Origin: a virus
Reading direction: 5' to 3' (one strand)
IMG/VR virus record: IMGVR_UViG_3300028315_000314
Location: 1-38,166 of that record
Length of the DNA stretch: 38,166 nt
This document shows, piece after piece, positions 8,434 to 16,582 of the stretch (position 1 is its first letter; the number at the start of each line of letters is the position of its first letter). The position numbers and the translations under genes were made by a program. The notes beneath the pieces are model-generated. The model did no database searches and had not been told where the DNA came from. It saw only the letters and a list, made by a program, of their open reading frames with translations.

Positions 8434-8901
8434 TCACTCGGCCTGGGTAAAAAGATCATTGACGATGCAAGGAATGCTGACCACGGCGATTCGGTACTTC
8501 TTACCGTCCTGATCCAGGTATCCCATGCGCATATTCAGCCCCGCCCCGTAACCACCCAGCAGGTCAACATCCCGGACGTTGCCGCCGAGGGTGAAATCAC
8601 CACTCACCCGTCCCATGAAATCGATGGCAACCTTGCCCATGACCAGCTCCACGGCGTCGCGCGGCTCCACAAAGGCCGAAGCGTACAACCTCGCCTGCAA
8701 GTCGAGTAGCGCCGAAGTGGAGGCCAGGCCGGAGGACCTGACGGGAGAGAGGCCGTTTAGCCAGAACGAAGCGAAAAGCTGGTCGCCTACCTCCGGCGCA
8801 CTCTTCGGCTCATGCCCGGTCACCGCGGCGAACCACCCGGACGCCTGTGCATGCGAGCGCAGGACGTCCAGGGTCGCGGTCAGGTCAAAAGCCATTACCA
8901 C
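8434..8901 (-). CDS. Tail terminator/completion-like protein
   Basis: A 155-residue protein between the HK97-gp10-like neck protein and the tube protein, the usual slot for the tail terminator that caps the tube at the head. It starts near MAFDLTATLDVLRSHAQASG with a WFAAVTGHEP phrase, and has a middle section (ASTSALLDLQARLYASAF) and a beta C-terminus (GKKYRIAVVSIPCIVND). A start at 8901 (MVMAF) or 8895 is possible; the latter overlaps the upstream stop. Function rests mainly on position. Confidence 0.65.
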   Translation of the reverse strand: MVMAFDLTATLDVLRSHAQASGWFAAVTGHEPKSAPEVGDQLFASFWLNGLSPVRSSGLASTSALLDLQARLYASAFVEPRDAVELVMGKVAIDFMGRVSGDFTLGGNVRDVDLLGGYGAGLNMRMGYLDQDGKKYRIAVVSIPCIVNDLFTQAE

Positions 8902-9290
8902 GCACCTCCGCCCAGCTCGCGCAACAGAATGTTCAGGGAATTCCTGATGATGATTTCTTTCCGGCCATCGACCAGATCATGTGCGCGACGAAAAGCCTGA
9001 TACCCCTTGAATCGGGTGGTCCGATTACGCCGTGAGACACCTTCGAGCCAGGCTCCGTAAATAATCCCCCGGTCATGCACGATGATCTCGTCGTAGTCCA
9101 TCCTCTCCATGGTGATCTGTGTTTCGTAGTACGGGGTCGGGACCTGAATCTTCCGATTCAGCCGGTCCTGCACCTTTTCGATCACCACGGAGCTGATGTC
9201 CGCCGTAGCGGACTCGACGAAGCGCTCGACGATCGCCTGCGCCCGGCCGCCGAGGACCGGGCCACTCGTGCTGATCTCGACACTGATCAT
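8895..9290 (-). CDS. HK97 gp10-like head-tail joining protein
   Basis: A 131-residue neck component. It starts MISVEISTSGPVLGGRAQAI with a long helix (RFVESATADISSVVIEKVQD), then a beta part with IIYGAWLEGVSRRNRTTRFKG and a final helix RKEIIIRNSLNILLRELGG. This order, helix then YG.WLE followed by F.G, is characteristic of HK97-gp10/neck-type proteins. It lies just after the connector protein, as expected. Confidence 0.7.
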   Translation of the reverse strand: MISVEISTSGPVLGGRAQAIVERFVESATADISSVVIEKVQDRLNRKIQVPTPYYETQITMERMDYDEIIVHDRGIIYGAWLEGVSRRNRTTRFKGYQAFRRAHDLVDGRKEIIIRNSLNILLRELGGGAW

Positions 9291-9293
9291 GAG

Positions 9294-10349
9294 TCACACC
9301 ACCCAGGGGCCGCGGGAGCGGTACAGGTCGCTGTCCTCGGCCTTCTTGCGCAGCGCGGCCAGTCCGGCACCGGAAGCATTTCGCTCACCCTCACCGGATC
9401 CCACGGTCCGGGCATAGGCGGAGCGCTCCTGCATCAGAATGTTCTGCGCCTCGGCGAGTGCGAGCGCGCGGACCAACGACGGGTAGGCCTGCCTCAGCAC
9501 CGGACTGGCCGTGTCGTGCGTCGCCGCGGTGCTTCCCAGCGCCCCACGGGTCACATTCAGGGTCCGCGGGGCGTAGATGTCGGTCGCTGTGGTGTGCGTC
9601 GCCAGCACACTGCCGTCCACAGCCCGCTGCACCAGCAGCGTATTTCCCGCGATGTCCAGGATGAGTATCCGCTCAGAGTCGATAGTGATCGTCTCGCCCT
9701 CGGCGAAGGCGGTCCCGTCCCCGACGGACACCGACGAGTCGGACAGTGCCGCGGTCAGGGCGCCGGCAGTATTGACCCCGGAGTCGAGCAGGGACCGCGA
9801 GGTTATGATCATCCTCTCAGAGCCGATGGTGATCAGGTCCCCGGCGTCCAGGTCCGGGCAGGCGCCGACATCGATACCGGTCTCCGTGGCGTCCAGTGCC
9901 TCGGCGGAGGTAGCCGCGATGGTGGTGCGGTCGTCGTAGCCGGTGTCACCGACGATGACGATCGACTCCTGCCAGGTGTCCCCCGCGGTGAAGGACGCGG
10001 TCCCGGACAGCAAAATCTCGATCCGGTCGTACGGCGGTCCCTCGGCCGGTCGCAGAATGTAATCAGTCCCCTCGGTCAATGCCGTCCCGGCGACGGTCAG
10101 GCTGGTGATCGAGACGAGCTCGTACTCCTCCAGCCAGAGCCGGTACGAGGTCCCCTGCCGCCAATCCGGCCAGTCGAACTTGATGGTTCTGGTCTGCGGA
10201 TAGAACGTCCGGTTCAGCAGGTCATCCACGGCCTGCGAGCCGGTCTCTACGGCACGCTCCAGCTGCCGGCGCAGGTAGGCCGTGGTCCGCACATCGGATG
10301 CCGCTCGCAGGTCCCCCACCGACGCGTAGCACGCACGTGTGATCGCCAC
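9294..10349 (-). CDS. Head-tail connector (neck) protein with inserted beta repeats
   Basis: A 351-residue protein; GTG start at 10349 after a strong AGGAGG. N-terminal helices (SVGDLRAASDVRTTAYLRRQ, SQAVDDLLNRTFYPQTRTIK) resemble gp6-type adaptor proteins that bind below the portal, but those are usually 100-200 residues long. The excess lies at about 150-290, with repeated strands (TETGIDVGACPDLDAGDLIT, SERMIITSRS, SERILILDIAG, LLVQRAVDGSVLATHTTATD). The module is shared with the C-terminus of the large tail protein. The C-terminus returns to helices (SLVRALALAEAQNILMQERS). It may both seal the neck and decorate it. Confidence 0.68.
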   Translation of the reverse strand: MAITRACYASVGDLRAASDVRTTAYLRRQLERAVETGSQAVDDLLNRTFYPQTRTIKFDWPDWRQGTSYRLWLEEYELVSITSLTVAGTALTEGTDYILRPAEGPPYDRIEILLSGTASFTAGDTWQESIVIVGDTGYDDRTTIAATSAEALDATETGIDVGACPDLDAGDLITIGSERMIITSRSLLDSGVNTAGALTAALSDSSVSVGDGTAFAEGETITIDSERILILDIAGNTLLVQRAVDGSVLATHTTATDIYAPRTLNVTRGALGSTAATHDTASPVLRQAYPSLVRALALAEAQNILMQERSAYARTVGSGEGERNASGAGLAALRKKAEDSDLYRSRGPWVV

Positions 10350-10391
10350 GGCGCACCTCCTGCTTCCCGGGGGTAGACCTACCCCATGATG

Positions 10392-10535
10392 CTACGCCGG
10401 TCGCCAGCCGTCGTACGGACAGAAGGGCCGGCCGTCCGGCCCGGTGACCAGCGGCTCACCGTCGTTCGGGCAGGCGGACAGGGGTGGTTGTGTCTCCGGC
10501 TTCAAGGCGCTGATCAGCGATTCCCAGCTACCCAT
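10392..10535 (-). CDS. Zinc-ribbon-like small protein between head genes
   Basis: A 47-residue protein not obvious from length alone. The ATG at 10535 shares one base with the TAA of the upstream gene (TAATG). It contains ACPNDGEPL followed by FCPYDGWRP, i.e. C-P-N-D-G...C-P-Y-D-G-W, a pattern I recognise from tiny proteins encoded among actinophage capsid genes. With only two Cys, metal binding would need partner Asp residues or dimerisation. Function unknown. Confidence 0.75.
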   Translation of the reverse strand: MGSWESLISALKPETQPPLSACPNDGEPLVTGPDGRPFCPYDGWRPA

Positions 10536-10891
10536 TATCGCTCCTCCTCCAGGTGGTGTTCGAGGTGGCGACGCAGCCCGGAGCCCAGGCCATTGATCGC
10601 CTCGCGGTTGGACTCCACGGCCCGGGCCACGGCGGACAGCTGGCCCGCATGCCTGGCCGATTCCTCGCGTAGGACCCGCAGATGTTCCTCGATCCGCGTG
10701 GATCCGCGCAGTAACTCCGGCACGGTTCCGTTGGCGACCGGAGCGGAATTCACCGCAGCCATCTCGCTGCTGGCCGCGGCCCTGGCGGCCGCGGCCCTGG
10801 CGGAATTAGCCCGGATCGCAGAGATACCGCCACTGATCGCCGCGGCCAGGGCCGCGCCGACCGCAGCCCAGGGGCTCGGATCCACAGGCAT
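10535..10891 (-). CDS. Small helical protein with N-terminal hydrophobic segment
   Basis: A 118-residue protein. An Ala-rich hydrophobic helix near the N-terminus (WAAVGAALAAAISGGISAI) is followed by an Ala/Arg helix and a long charged helix with coiled-coil look (REESARHAGQLSAVARAVES) ending HHLEEER. It lies between capsid-associated genes and the zinc-ribbon protein, downstream of a hairpin. It may be membrane-anchored; no family is recognised. Confidence 0.6.
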   Translation of the reverse strand: MPVDPSPWAAVGAALAAAISGGISAIRANSARAAAARAAASSEMAAVNSAPVANGTVPELLRGSTRIEEHLRVLREESARHAGQLSAVARAVESNREAINGLGSGLRRHLEHHLEEER

Positions 10892-10913
10892 GACACCTCC
10901 CCCTCTCTGTCGA

Positions 10914-10960
10914 CCCCGGCCCGGGCATGGCGGATGGGGGGCGCCACGCCCGGGCCGGGG
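10914..10960 (-). terminator. Hairpin between capsid-associated and neck genes
   Basis: Perfect 13-bp arms CCCCGGCCCGGGC (10914-10926) and GCCCGGGCCGGGG (10948-10960) around a 21-base loop, immediately after the stop of the 157-residue gene in reading direction. There is no U-tract, as is common in actinobacteria. It may partly terminate late transcription and keep capsid mRNA above neck and tail mRNA. Confidence 0.65.
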
Positions 10961-10966
10961 GGCTCA

Positions 10967-11440
10967 TCAGGTGGTTGCGGCCGTCACCGTGGCGCCGCTG
11001 GTCAGGGCGACCCAGGTGCAGTACCACTGAATCGCACCATCGGCCCCCGCGCCGGTCACCACGGACTCGATCTCACCCGTGGTCGCGACGAATCGCAGCG
11101 GCTCCCCGCACCCCTTGACTAGTGATGGCGTGTTCGTGGTGCCGTCCTGGTCATACTGACCCGCAATCACGGTACCGGCCGTGGTGTCGGTGGTCCCGAG
11201 GTCGGTGGCCGTCGCCACGACCACGGTGTCTCCGGCCGTGGGATCGGCCTGGACATTGACCGTATTGATCCCGGCCATCGTGGTGGTGCACTTTCCCCAC
11301 ATCGCCGTGATCATCACCTCGCCACCGGCCACCGTGAAGATCTGGTGCGTGGCCGCGCCGGAGAGCGTCTGCAGCTGACCGGCGACGTAGGAGCCGAGCA
11401 CGGCATTGCGCAGCAGTCCGGCCTCATTGTAGGTCGTCAT
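10967..11440 (-). CDS. Capsid-associated protein (decoration candidate)
   Basis: A 157-residue beta-rich protein starting MTTYNEAGLLRNAVLGSYVA, the second gene after the major capsid gene. Segments such as EVMITAMWGKCTTTMAGINT and DTVVVATATDLGTTDTTAGT have the alternating pattern of beta-barrel decoration proteins. It has three Cys. A decoration or head-fibre role is inferred from location; no motif decides it. Confidence 0.55.
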   Translation of the reverse strand: MTTYNEAGLLRNAVLGSYVAGQLQTLSGAATHQIFTVAGGEVMITAMWGKCTTTMAGINTVNVQADPTAGDTVVVATATDLGTTDTTAGTVIAGQYDQDGTTNTPSLVKGCGEPLRFVATTGEIESVVTGAGADGAIQWYCTWVALTSGATVTAATT

Positions 11441-11451
11441 GAGCTACCTCC

Positions 11452-11958
11452 TCAGGTCAGCCGCTGCGGCAGGTTGGCCGGGGCGCGCTGCGCATTCAGC
11501 CCGTGCAGGATGTACAAGATGGCGCCCAACTGAGCGTTGCTCCCGACGTCGCCGACGTTGACGGACAGGTGCGTGTACCCATCCGACAGGGCCGCCGCGG
11601 ACACCTCGATGACGATGAGGGTGTCCGTCTCCGCCCAGGTCGCATCCGTGGCCGTGGCCGCGGCGGTCTGGGTGGTCTTGGTCCAGGTCTCGGCACCGTC
11701 GAAAGCCGTGGTGTCGCTCTTGATGTACCAGTGATCGATTTCCACCAGGTTCGCAGAGGTGCCACCGGTGTAGGCGGTGTGCTCCTGAAGGGTGTACGTC
11801 GGGTCATCCCCCGCCGTGCCGATTCCCTTCACGATCACGATCGTGCAGCCCTGCACACCTTCCATGTTGACGCGAATTCCGGTCTGCGCGGTCTGCAGAT
11901 CGACCGCTCCATCCGTGAAGGCTGGAACGATATCGAAAAGTCGTCCGAGTGCTTCCAT
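11452..11958 (-). CDS. Capsid-associated protein
   Basis: A 168-residue protein directly downstream of the major capsid gene, after a hairpin. It starts MEALGRLFDIVPAFTDGAVD and is beta-rich with phrases such as GCTIVIVKGIGTAGDDPTYT and HTAYTGGTSANLVEIDHWYI. Proteins of this style appear downstream of capsid genes in several actinophages. A virion-associated role is likely; its exact function is unknown. Confidence 0.58.
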   Translation of the reverse strand: MEALGRLFDIVPAFTDGAVDLQTAQTGIRVNMEGVQGCTIVIVKGIGTAGDDPTYTLQEHTAYTGGTSANLVEIDHWYIKSDTTAFDGAETWTKTTQTAAATATDATWAETDTLIVIEVSAAALSDGYTHLSVNVGDVGSNAQLGAILYILHGLNAQRAPANLPQRLT

Positions 11959-12009
11959 TGTTCTTCCTCTCCGCCCGGGGTTTCAATGCCGGATCGGTAA
12001 GGGCCTACC

Positions 12010-12047
12010 GGGACGGCGGGAAGCAGGTCTTCGCTTCCCGCCGTCCC
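12010..12047 (-). terminator. Hairpin downstream of the major capsid gene
   Basis: Fifteen-bp perfect arms (12010-12024 and 12033-12047; core GGACGGCGGGAAGC) with an 8-base loop, 15 bases after the capsid stop. No T-run follows on the minus strand. It is likely a partial terminator or mRNA-stabilising hairpin that favours capsid expression. Confidence 0.7.
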
Positions 12048-12061
12048 TCGGCCGCGAGCCG

Positions 12062-13420
12062 TCAGCTCCGGGTCGCGAGGCTGACGCAGTAGGACAAGGT
12101 GTTGCCGCTGTTCTTGGGGGTGATTGCGGACTGCAACCACGGCATCCCGTCGACACGGTTGATGATGCGGTAAGCCGTCTGGTCGTTCTGGAACTTGAAA
12201 TGAGGCGAGCTCATCGCCGACATCACCTGCCGGTCACCGATCAGGTAGAAGCCGAAATCGACGAAGTTGATATCGCCGACCGTCCCCAGCGTGGGGACCT
12301 TCTCGGTGAAGAGCACGGGGCGCCCGAGCAGCGTCCCGTACGGAGCTCCGGCGGCCCCGTTGGCCGGGATGTACACCGGGACGCCACCCGTCCCCACGGC
12401 CATGCTCATGGTCATGAGCTGGGGGAGGGTGTCAATGCTGCACACCCATACGGCCCGCATCAGGGACGAGGGAAGCATGCGACAGTACATGTCGACGATG
12501 TTCTCCCAGACGATCGTCGCGGCCGTCTGGTTCGTCTGCTTGGCTACGGAGATAACCCCGGGTCCCTTGAGTGCCCCGAGGGGCTGGCCCACGCCATTCC
12601 CGACCAGGTAGGCGTAGTCCTCGTAGAAGCCCATCGCCTCGGGGAAGATCTGATCCAGGAAGGCCTGGAAGCTGATCGCCGAGTCCGAGATCAACTCGTT
12701 CGGGACCTCGGTATAGGTGGTCAACTTCTTCGCATCCAGCACGACACGGCCAAAGGACGCCGCGGAGCTGGTAAGAGCGGCCCCCTCCTCGGTCCAGTAC
12801 CCGACCACGCCGCCGTAGACGGACGATGCGTTCGAGGTGGAGTCCACGGCGGGGAAGGGGATGCGCAGCGTCTCCATCGGGATGACTCGGGCTCGCGGCC
12901 GGACAATGGCCGTCTCCAGCGAGACGCGCAGCATCTCGCTGCGCAGCGTCTCGGGGATGAGGAAACCGCCCTCGCTCGGCACGCTGGACCCGAAGGCATT
13001 CCGGATCTTCTGCAAGCGCGTCTGATCGGCCGCCGTCCGGTTGCTGTTGTGCCAGATCAGCCGGAAGAAGTCGGCGGAATTGTCGACCTCACGATCGATG
13101 ACCGCACCCATTGCGTGCGCGTTGTAGATCTTCGTCCCGTCCAGAGTTGCCGCGGGGGCGGGCCTGGTCTCCGGGCGCAGGTCGGGCCGGGCCGCATCAC
13201 CGTTCTCCCTGAGCCAGGAAGCCAGCGTGCGGTCCACCTGCTCACGGACCTGAGTGGCAATTTCCTCATGCTTGTCCATGACAACCCTTGCGTAGGTCGT
13301 CACGAACTCAGAGAGCTTGCCCTGATCAATGACGATCCGCTGCATGAACTTGGGATCGTCAAAGCACGCGTTCAGTTCGTCCGGAGTTGTCGGGATGACG
13401 ATTTCGTCAACCTCAGGCAT
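12062..13420 (-). CDS. Major capsid protein, HK97 fold
   Basis: A 452-residue capsid protein. The first ~130 residues (helical, with IVIDQGKLSEFVTTYARVVM and REQVDRTLASWLRENG) look like a delta/scaffold region normally removed by the prohead protease. The HK97 core follows: GGFLIPETLRSEMLRVSLE (N-arm), then IPFPAVDSTSN, then DAKKLTTYTEVPNELISDSA, the hallmark K-L-x-x-x-x-x-V-P-x-E-L-I-x-D-S of this fold. The second half contains LVGNGVGQPLGALKGPGVI and LLGRPVLFTEKVP (A domain). Its start overlaps the protease stop by 8 bases, and protease, capsid order is classic. Confidence 0.93.
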   Translation of the reverse strand: MPEVDEIVIPTTPDELNACFDDPKFMQRIVIDQGKLSEFVTTYARVVMDKHEEIATQVREQVDRTLASWLRENGDAARPDLRPETRPAPAATLDGTKIYNAHAMGAVIDREVDNSADFFRLIWHNSNRTAADQTRLQKIRNAFGSSVPSEGGFLIPETLRSEMLRVSLETAIVRPRARVIPMETLRIPFPAVDSTSNASSVYGGVVGYWTEEGAALTSSAASFGRVVLDAKKLTTYTEVPNELISDSAISFQAFLDQIFPEAMGFYEDYAYLVGNGVGQPLGALKGPGVISVAKQTNQTAATIVWENIVDMYCRMLPSSLMRAVWVCSIDTLPQLMTMSMAVGTGGVPVYIPANGAAGAPYGTLLGRPVLFTEKVPTLGTVGDINFVDFGFYLIGDRQVMSAMSSPHFKFQNDQTAYRIINRVDGMPWLQSAITPKNSGNTLSYCVSLATRS

Positions 13421-14354
13421 GTAGTGCCTCCCTCAATGCCTTGTCGAAGGCCGACCTGTCGAAGGTCGACCTGCCGCCCTCCTCCTCGCTGTTCGCCGCT
13501 TCCGGCGGCGCCGGTCTGTTGCTCAGCACGTAGCTAAGCCCGGCCTCGAAAACCTCACGGTCAAGACCGGAAAAGCCGTTTCCTCCACGCTCGATCCCCT
13601 CTGTGAGTGCCTTGCGCAGGGCGGAGAAATCGCCAACGGACAATTCTCGGTCATCGACCCCCGCCGGAGGATCATCCTCCGGCGGTACGCTCACCGGCAG
13701 GCGATTTTCTGGCGGGGCCGAGTCGCGCTTCTTCTGTGGGGTAAAGCACTCATCGGCCAGGCCGACGTCCACAGCCTGCTGTCCGGTGTACCAGGTCTCC
13801 GCCCGCATCCGGGTGCGCCAGCTCGCCGCGGAAGACCCGGATGCCTGAGCGTAGATATCCGCGATATCTGCGCTTATCTTGTCGAGGAGGTCACCCATTA
13901 CGTGCATGTCCTCCGCGTTGCCGACGCACAATCCGGACGCATCATGGATCATGACCTTCGACTGCTTCCCGATCATGATGCGATCAGCAGCCTGGATCAG
14001 GAATGATGCGGCAGAGGCGGCGACCCCGTCGATATGAGCTGTCACCTCGGCGGGATGGGCGTAAATGGCCGCCATGATGGCCAGTCCATCAAAGACGTTA
14101 CCGCCGGGGGAATTCACGTGCAGGTCGATCGCCTTCACGTCGAGCCCGTTCAGTTCCCGCACGAACTCGTCGGCGTAAATCCCCCAGCCACCAATCTCAT
14201 CGAAAAGGTAGATGTCCGCCCGGTCCGACGAGGCATTGCCGATCCGGTACCAGGCACCCTCGACCCCGGCTGAGGGGGGTGTGGCGGCACGGCGCGCCGT
14301 CGCAATGGCGGAGTCGTAGCGGTCGCCGATCGACAGCCTGCCCTTGATCCTCAC
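13413..14354 (-). CDS. Prohead protease, ClpP-like (S14 type), with long C-terminal tail
   Basis: I chose the GTG at 14354, preceded by GGAGGGG; the open frame runs on to 14555 but lies over the upstream gene's end and a hairpin. The product is 313 residues. ClpP-like features: NSPGG at 81-85 (oxyanion strand), GVAASAAS at 110-117 with Ser114 as nucleophile, MIHDAS with His137. After about residue 205 comes a low-complexity linker (PPENRLPVSVPPEDDPPAG) and a helical end, possibly a fused scaffold as seen in other protease-scaffold fusions. It should mature the capsid by cutting delta domains. Confidence 0.87.
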   Translation of the reverse strand: MRIKGRLSIGDRYDSAIATARRAATPPSAGVEGAWYRIGNASSDRADIYLFDEIGGWGIYADEFVRELNGLDVKAIDLHVNSPGGNVFDGLAIMAAIYAHPAEVTAHIDGVAASAASFLIQAADRIMIGKQSKVMIHDASGLCVGNAEDMHVMGDLLDKISADIADIYAQASGSSAASWRTRMRAETWYTGQQAVDVGLADECFTPQKKRDSAPPENRLPVSVPPEDDPPAGVDDRELSVGDFSALRKALTEGIERGGNGFSGLDREVFEAGLSYVLSNRPAPPEAANSEEEGGRSTFDRSAFDKALREALHA

Positions 14355-14381
14355 GTCGCCGCCCCTCCAGGTTGACACTGA

Positions 14382-14397
14382 TTGCCACTGACGTACA
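14382..14397 (+). promoter_or_regulatory. Operator-like 16-mer upstream of the protease/capsid genes
   Basis: TTGCCACTGACGTACA fits the shared pattern TGCCA-N4-(T/C)GTACA found in other control regions of this genome (see 19720, 28870, 28947, 34984). It lies in the 91-base gap between the MuF-like gene and the protease gene, beside a hairpin, so it may control a capsid sub-operon. It is the weakest of the five matches. Confidence 0.4.
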
Positions 14398-14405
14398 TTA
14401 GCCGT

Positions 14406-14452
14406 GAGATGAGGCCGGGGCGCGATCCCCGACGATGCCCCGGCCTCATCTC
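14406..14452 (-). terminator. Hairpin at the end of the packaging genes
   Basis: Perfect 16-bp arms, GAGATGAGGCCGGGGC (14406-14421) with its complement at 14437-14452, loop 15 bases. The distal arm includes the stop codon of the MuF-like gene. It probably reduces read-through from terminase/portal into the capsid genes or protects mRNA ends. Confidence 0.72.
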
Positions 14453-15297
14453 CACGGATCCTTTTCGACCCACTTCTTCCAGTCCGATCCTCCACGCCAG
14501 ACGTACACGATCTGACCCCGGCATCGGTCCCTTCCGAGGCAGTGAACGTATCCACGTACAGGGTATGTCCTCAGCCAGGGCTCGCCTATGTCGTCAGAAT
14601 TCCCGAGCCACTTGCCGTGCACGGCCCGACAGTTCTTGCACGTGGCCGTGTCGAGGACCTCACTGCCGTACAGGGCCTGACTTGGGCCGGCGCGCGCCGT
14701 CGACGCCCGGCCTTCCCGCTGCGCCCCGGTGATCGCCCCGCCGATCACATACTCCGACTGTGCGGTGGTCAGCGATTCCAGGTGTGTGCCGACCGCATCC
14801 GCCACCAGGCTCCCGGCCCCGGAAGGCGCGCTACGTCTTCCCCACCAGCGAAGTGCCTCCCTGGTGGCGGACATGATCAGCCCGGCACCGAGGGTCGCCG
14901 CCGACACCTGCGCCGAGGCGGCGAGCAGGGTCCGGTCCGGCCGGCCGACACCGATCTCGACATCCTGATCCGCAGCCTCGGCCGCGGCGTACTCCGCGGC
15001 CCAGGTCGCGGCGGCGACGAGCACCCCCTCGATCTCGGATGCCTGATCGAAGGTCTGTAGTGACAGCTCCTGCAGTCCGACCAGGTTGCCGGCGTCCTCG
15101 ATGGCTGCCACCTGATCGATCAGCGAGGTGATCAGTGGGGCGCTGAGCTCGGGCCAGCGAGAGATGATCCCATCAAGCCTGGACTCGAAGTCGTCCTGCA
15201 GATCGGACATCCCGGGGAGCGCCTCGTCCGGTAACTCACCGGGGATCCCCTCCGGCGGGCTCGGTACTGGAGGGGGGACATAGTCGTCATCAGCCAT
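14446..15297 (-). CDS. MuF-like minor head protein
   Basis: A 283-residue protein starting at ATG 15297, which overlaps the portal stop (ATGGCTGA). The N-terminus is Pro-rich; a helical body follows. The C-terminal ~90 residues carry the MuF-type pattern: VLDTATCKNCRAVHGKWLG, then YPVRGYVHCLGRDRCRGQIV with Cys/His spacing of the head-morphogenesis domain. It sits between portal and protease, the standard MuF slot. These proteins bind the portal and may be ejected with DNA. Confidence 0.8.
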   Translation of the reverse strand: MADDDYVPPPVPSPPEGIPGELPDEALPGMSDLQDDFESRLDGIISRWPELSAPLITSLIDQVAAIEDAGNLVGLQELSLQTFDQASEIEGVLVAAATWAAEYAAAEAADQDVEIGVGRPDRTLLAASAQVSAATLGAGLIMSATREALRWWGRRSAPSGAGSLVADAVGTHLESLTTAQSEYVIGGAITGAQREGRASTARAGPSQALYGSEVLDTATCKNCRAVHGKWLGNSDDIGEPWLRTYPVRGYVHCLGRDRCRGQIVYVWRGGSDWKKWVEKDPWR

Positions 15298-16582
15298 TAT
15301 GCAGTCCACACCCCGGGCACTCCCCGTCCCGGACGGCGATCCGCCCGGACGGCACTCTGTCGACCCCGCTTCCGACTGGGCGGATCACCGTCCGGGGCGG
15401 TCTGGGCAGGCCGGCGACCTCGGCGGCCCAGACCGGGTCACCACCGGCGCCGACCAGCGCGGCCCAGGCCGTCGTCCTACTGCCGCGCTCGGCATTTTCC
15501 GCCTCCTCATCCTCGGGGGATGCGGAATCCACCCGCCAATACACGTCCGGGTCGGATGAGGGGAAGAACATCCTGGTCAGCCGGTCTATGCCACCGACGA
15601 GCCGCTTCATCTGCGGGTTGATGATGTGCCTGCCGACCATGTACTCATCGGCCTGGGCCGTGGCGCGATTCACGTGGCCGGAATCGCCGAGCATCGATGA
15701 TGGCCACCGCCATGCCCGGCGAATGATCTCATGATTTACATCTCTCAGTTCCCTGAACTGCATATCACGCATGGTGAATTTCCTGTCGATCCATTCCCCC
15801 TCTTCGAGAATGGCGACCCGGTGCGCCCTACTGACCCCCGAGTGCTGCTCCTCCCAACGACTACGCAGTCTGCGGAATTCGGCATCGGAGAGCTTGCGCC
15901 CGGTCTTGACGATTCCTCCGGGCTCGGCCGAGTTCAGGAAGAAATTGCGGTTCCACTCGGCTGTATACCGGCTGGCATCGACATCGACGAGAATGGACTG
16001 GACCGGTCCCAGGCCCCGGTAGGGGTCTACGGGATTCGGCCTGCGAATGAAAATTACTTCATCGACATCGAAAGGAATGCGCTGACCACCGGGGGAGAAA
16101 TACACGTATCCGGCAAGGAAGTCTTCTGCCGAGGGGACCGGCTCCATCCGGTCCGGGCGGACCGGCCACAGCTCAAGCGGCATCGGGGAGAGCGGGCTTC
16201 TGGCGATGATCCACCATGCCTCCCCGACCAGGTTGAGATGTTGAAGGGAGATCTCGACGATTTCCTGCCATGAAAAATGCGGGTTGGCACTCAACGCGTC
16301 AAGGAGGACGTGCCGATCCACCTCGACGTGCGGCGCATCCGGGTCCACCCCCGGCCTGGGCTTGCGCATCAGGTGCCAGTCCAGCTGTGCGCCGTCGGTG
16401 GCGATGCCGTCGACGATACTGAAGATTGTCCCGAGGGACCCCATCGACTCCAGTTGCTGGGTCCGGCCACCCCCGCCGAAGAACCCACCGAGGAACTGGA
16501 CGCCCGGGGGGACGTACGGGATCGGTGCCTCCCCGCTCCGCAGGCGCCGCGCAGCCGAGGTCACATCAGAGATCGCGCTCAT
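15290..16582 (-). CDS. Portal protein, HK97 type
   Basis: A 430-residue portal, the dodecameric ring through which DNA is packaged. I chose the ATG at 16582 (MSAISDVTSAARR) because GGGAGGG stands 7 bases upstream; the frame is also open 12 codons further. Portal-typical phrases: SWQEIVEISLQHLNLVGEAW, MPLELWPVRPDRMEPV, DVDEVIFIRRPNPVDPYRGL (the P-x-x-P-Y-x-G-x-G-P signature), ILEEGEW, and QADEYMVGRHIINPQMKRLV. It follows the terminase with one small gene between. The C-terminus has CPGCGLHNG, an unusual Cys pair. Confidence 0.92.
   Translation of the reverse strand: MSAISDVTSAARRLRSGEAPIPYVPPGVQFLGGFFGGGGRTQQLESMGSLGTIFSIVDGIATDGAQLDWHLMRKPRPGVDPDAPHVEVDRHVLLDALSANPHFSWQEIVEISLQHLNLVGEAWWIIARSPLSPMPLELWPVRPDRMEPVPSAEDFLAGYVYFSPGGQRIPFDVDEVIFIRRPNPVDPYRGLGPVQSILVDVDASRYTAEWNRNFFLNSAEPGGIVKTGRKLSDAEFRRLRSRWEEQHSGVSRAHRVAILEEGEWIDRKFTMRDMQFRELRDVNHEIIRRAWRWPSSMLGDSGHVNRATAQADEYMVGRHIINPQMKRLVGGIDRLTRMFFPSSDPDVYWRVDSASPEDEEAENAERGSRTTAWAALVGAGGDPVWAAEVAGLPRPPRTVIRPVGSGVDRVPSGRIAVRDGECPGCGLHNG

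Noticed and set aside
9075-10376. 433-codon plus-strand frame
   Set aside because: Shadow of the neck and connector genes; no ribosome site, unlikely composition.
11792-13537. 581-codon plus-strand frame over the capsid gene
   Set aside because: Antisense to an unambiguous HK97 capsid gene.
14355-14555. Extension of the prohead protease to an upstream start
   Set aside because: It would cross a hairpin and the end of the MuF-like gene; the GTG at 14354 has a strong ribosome site.
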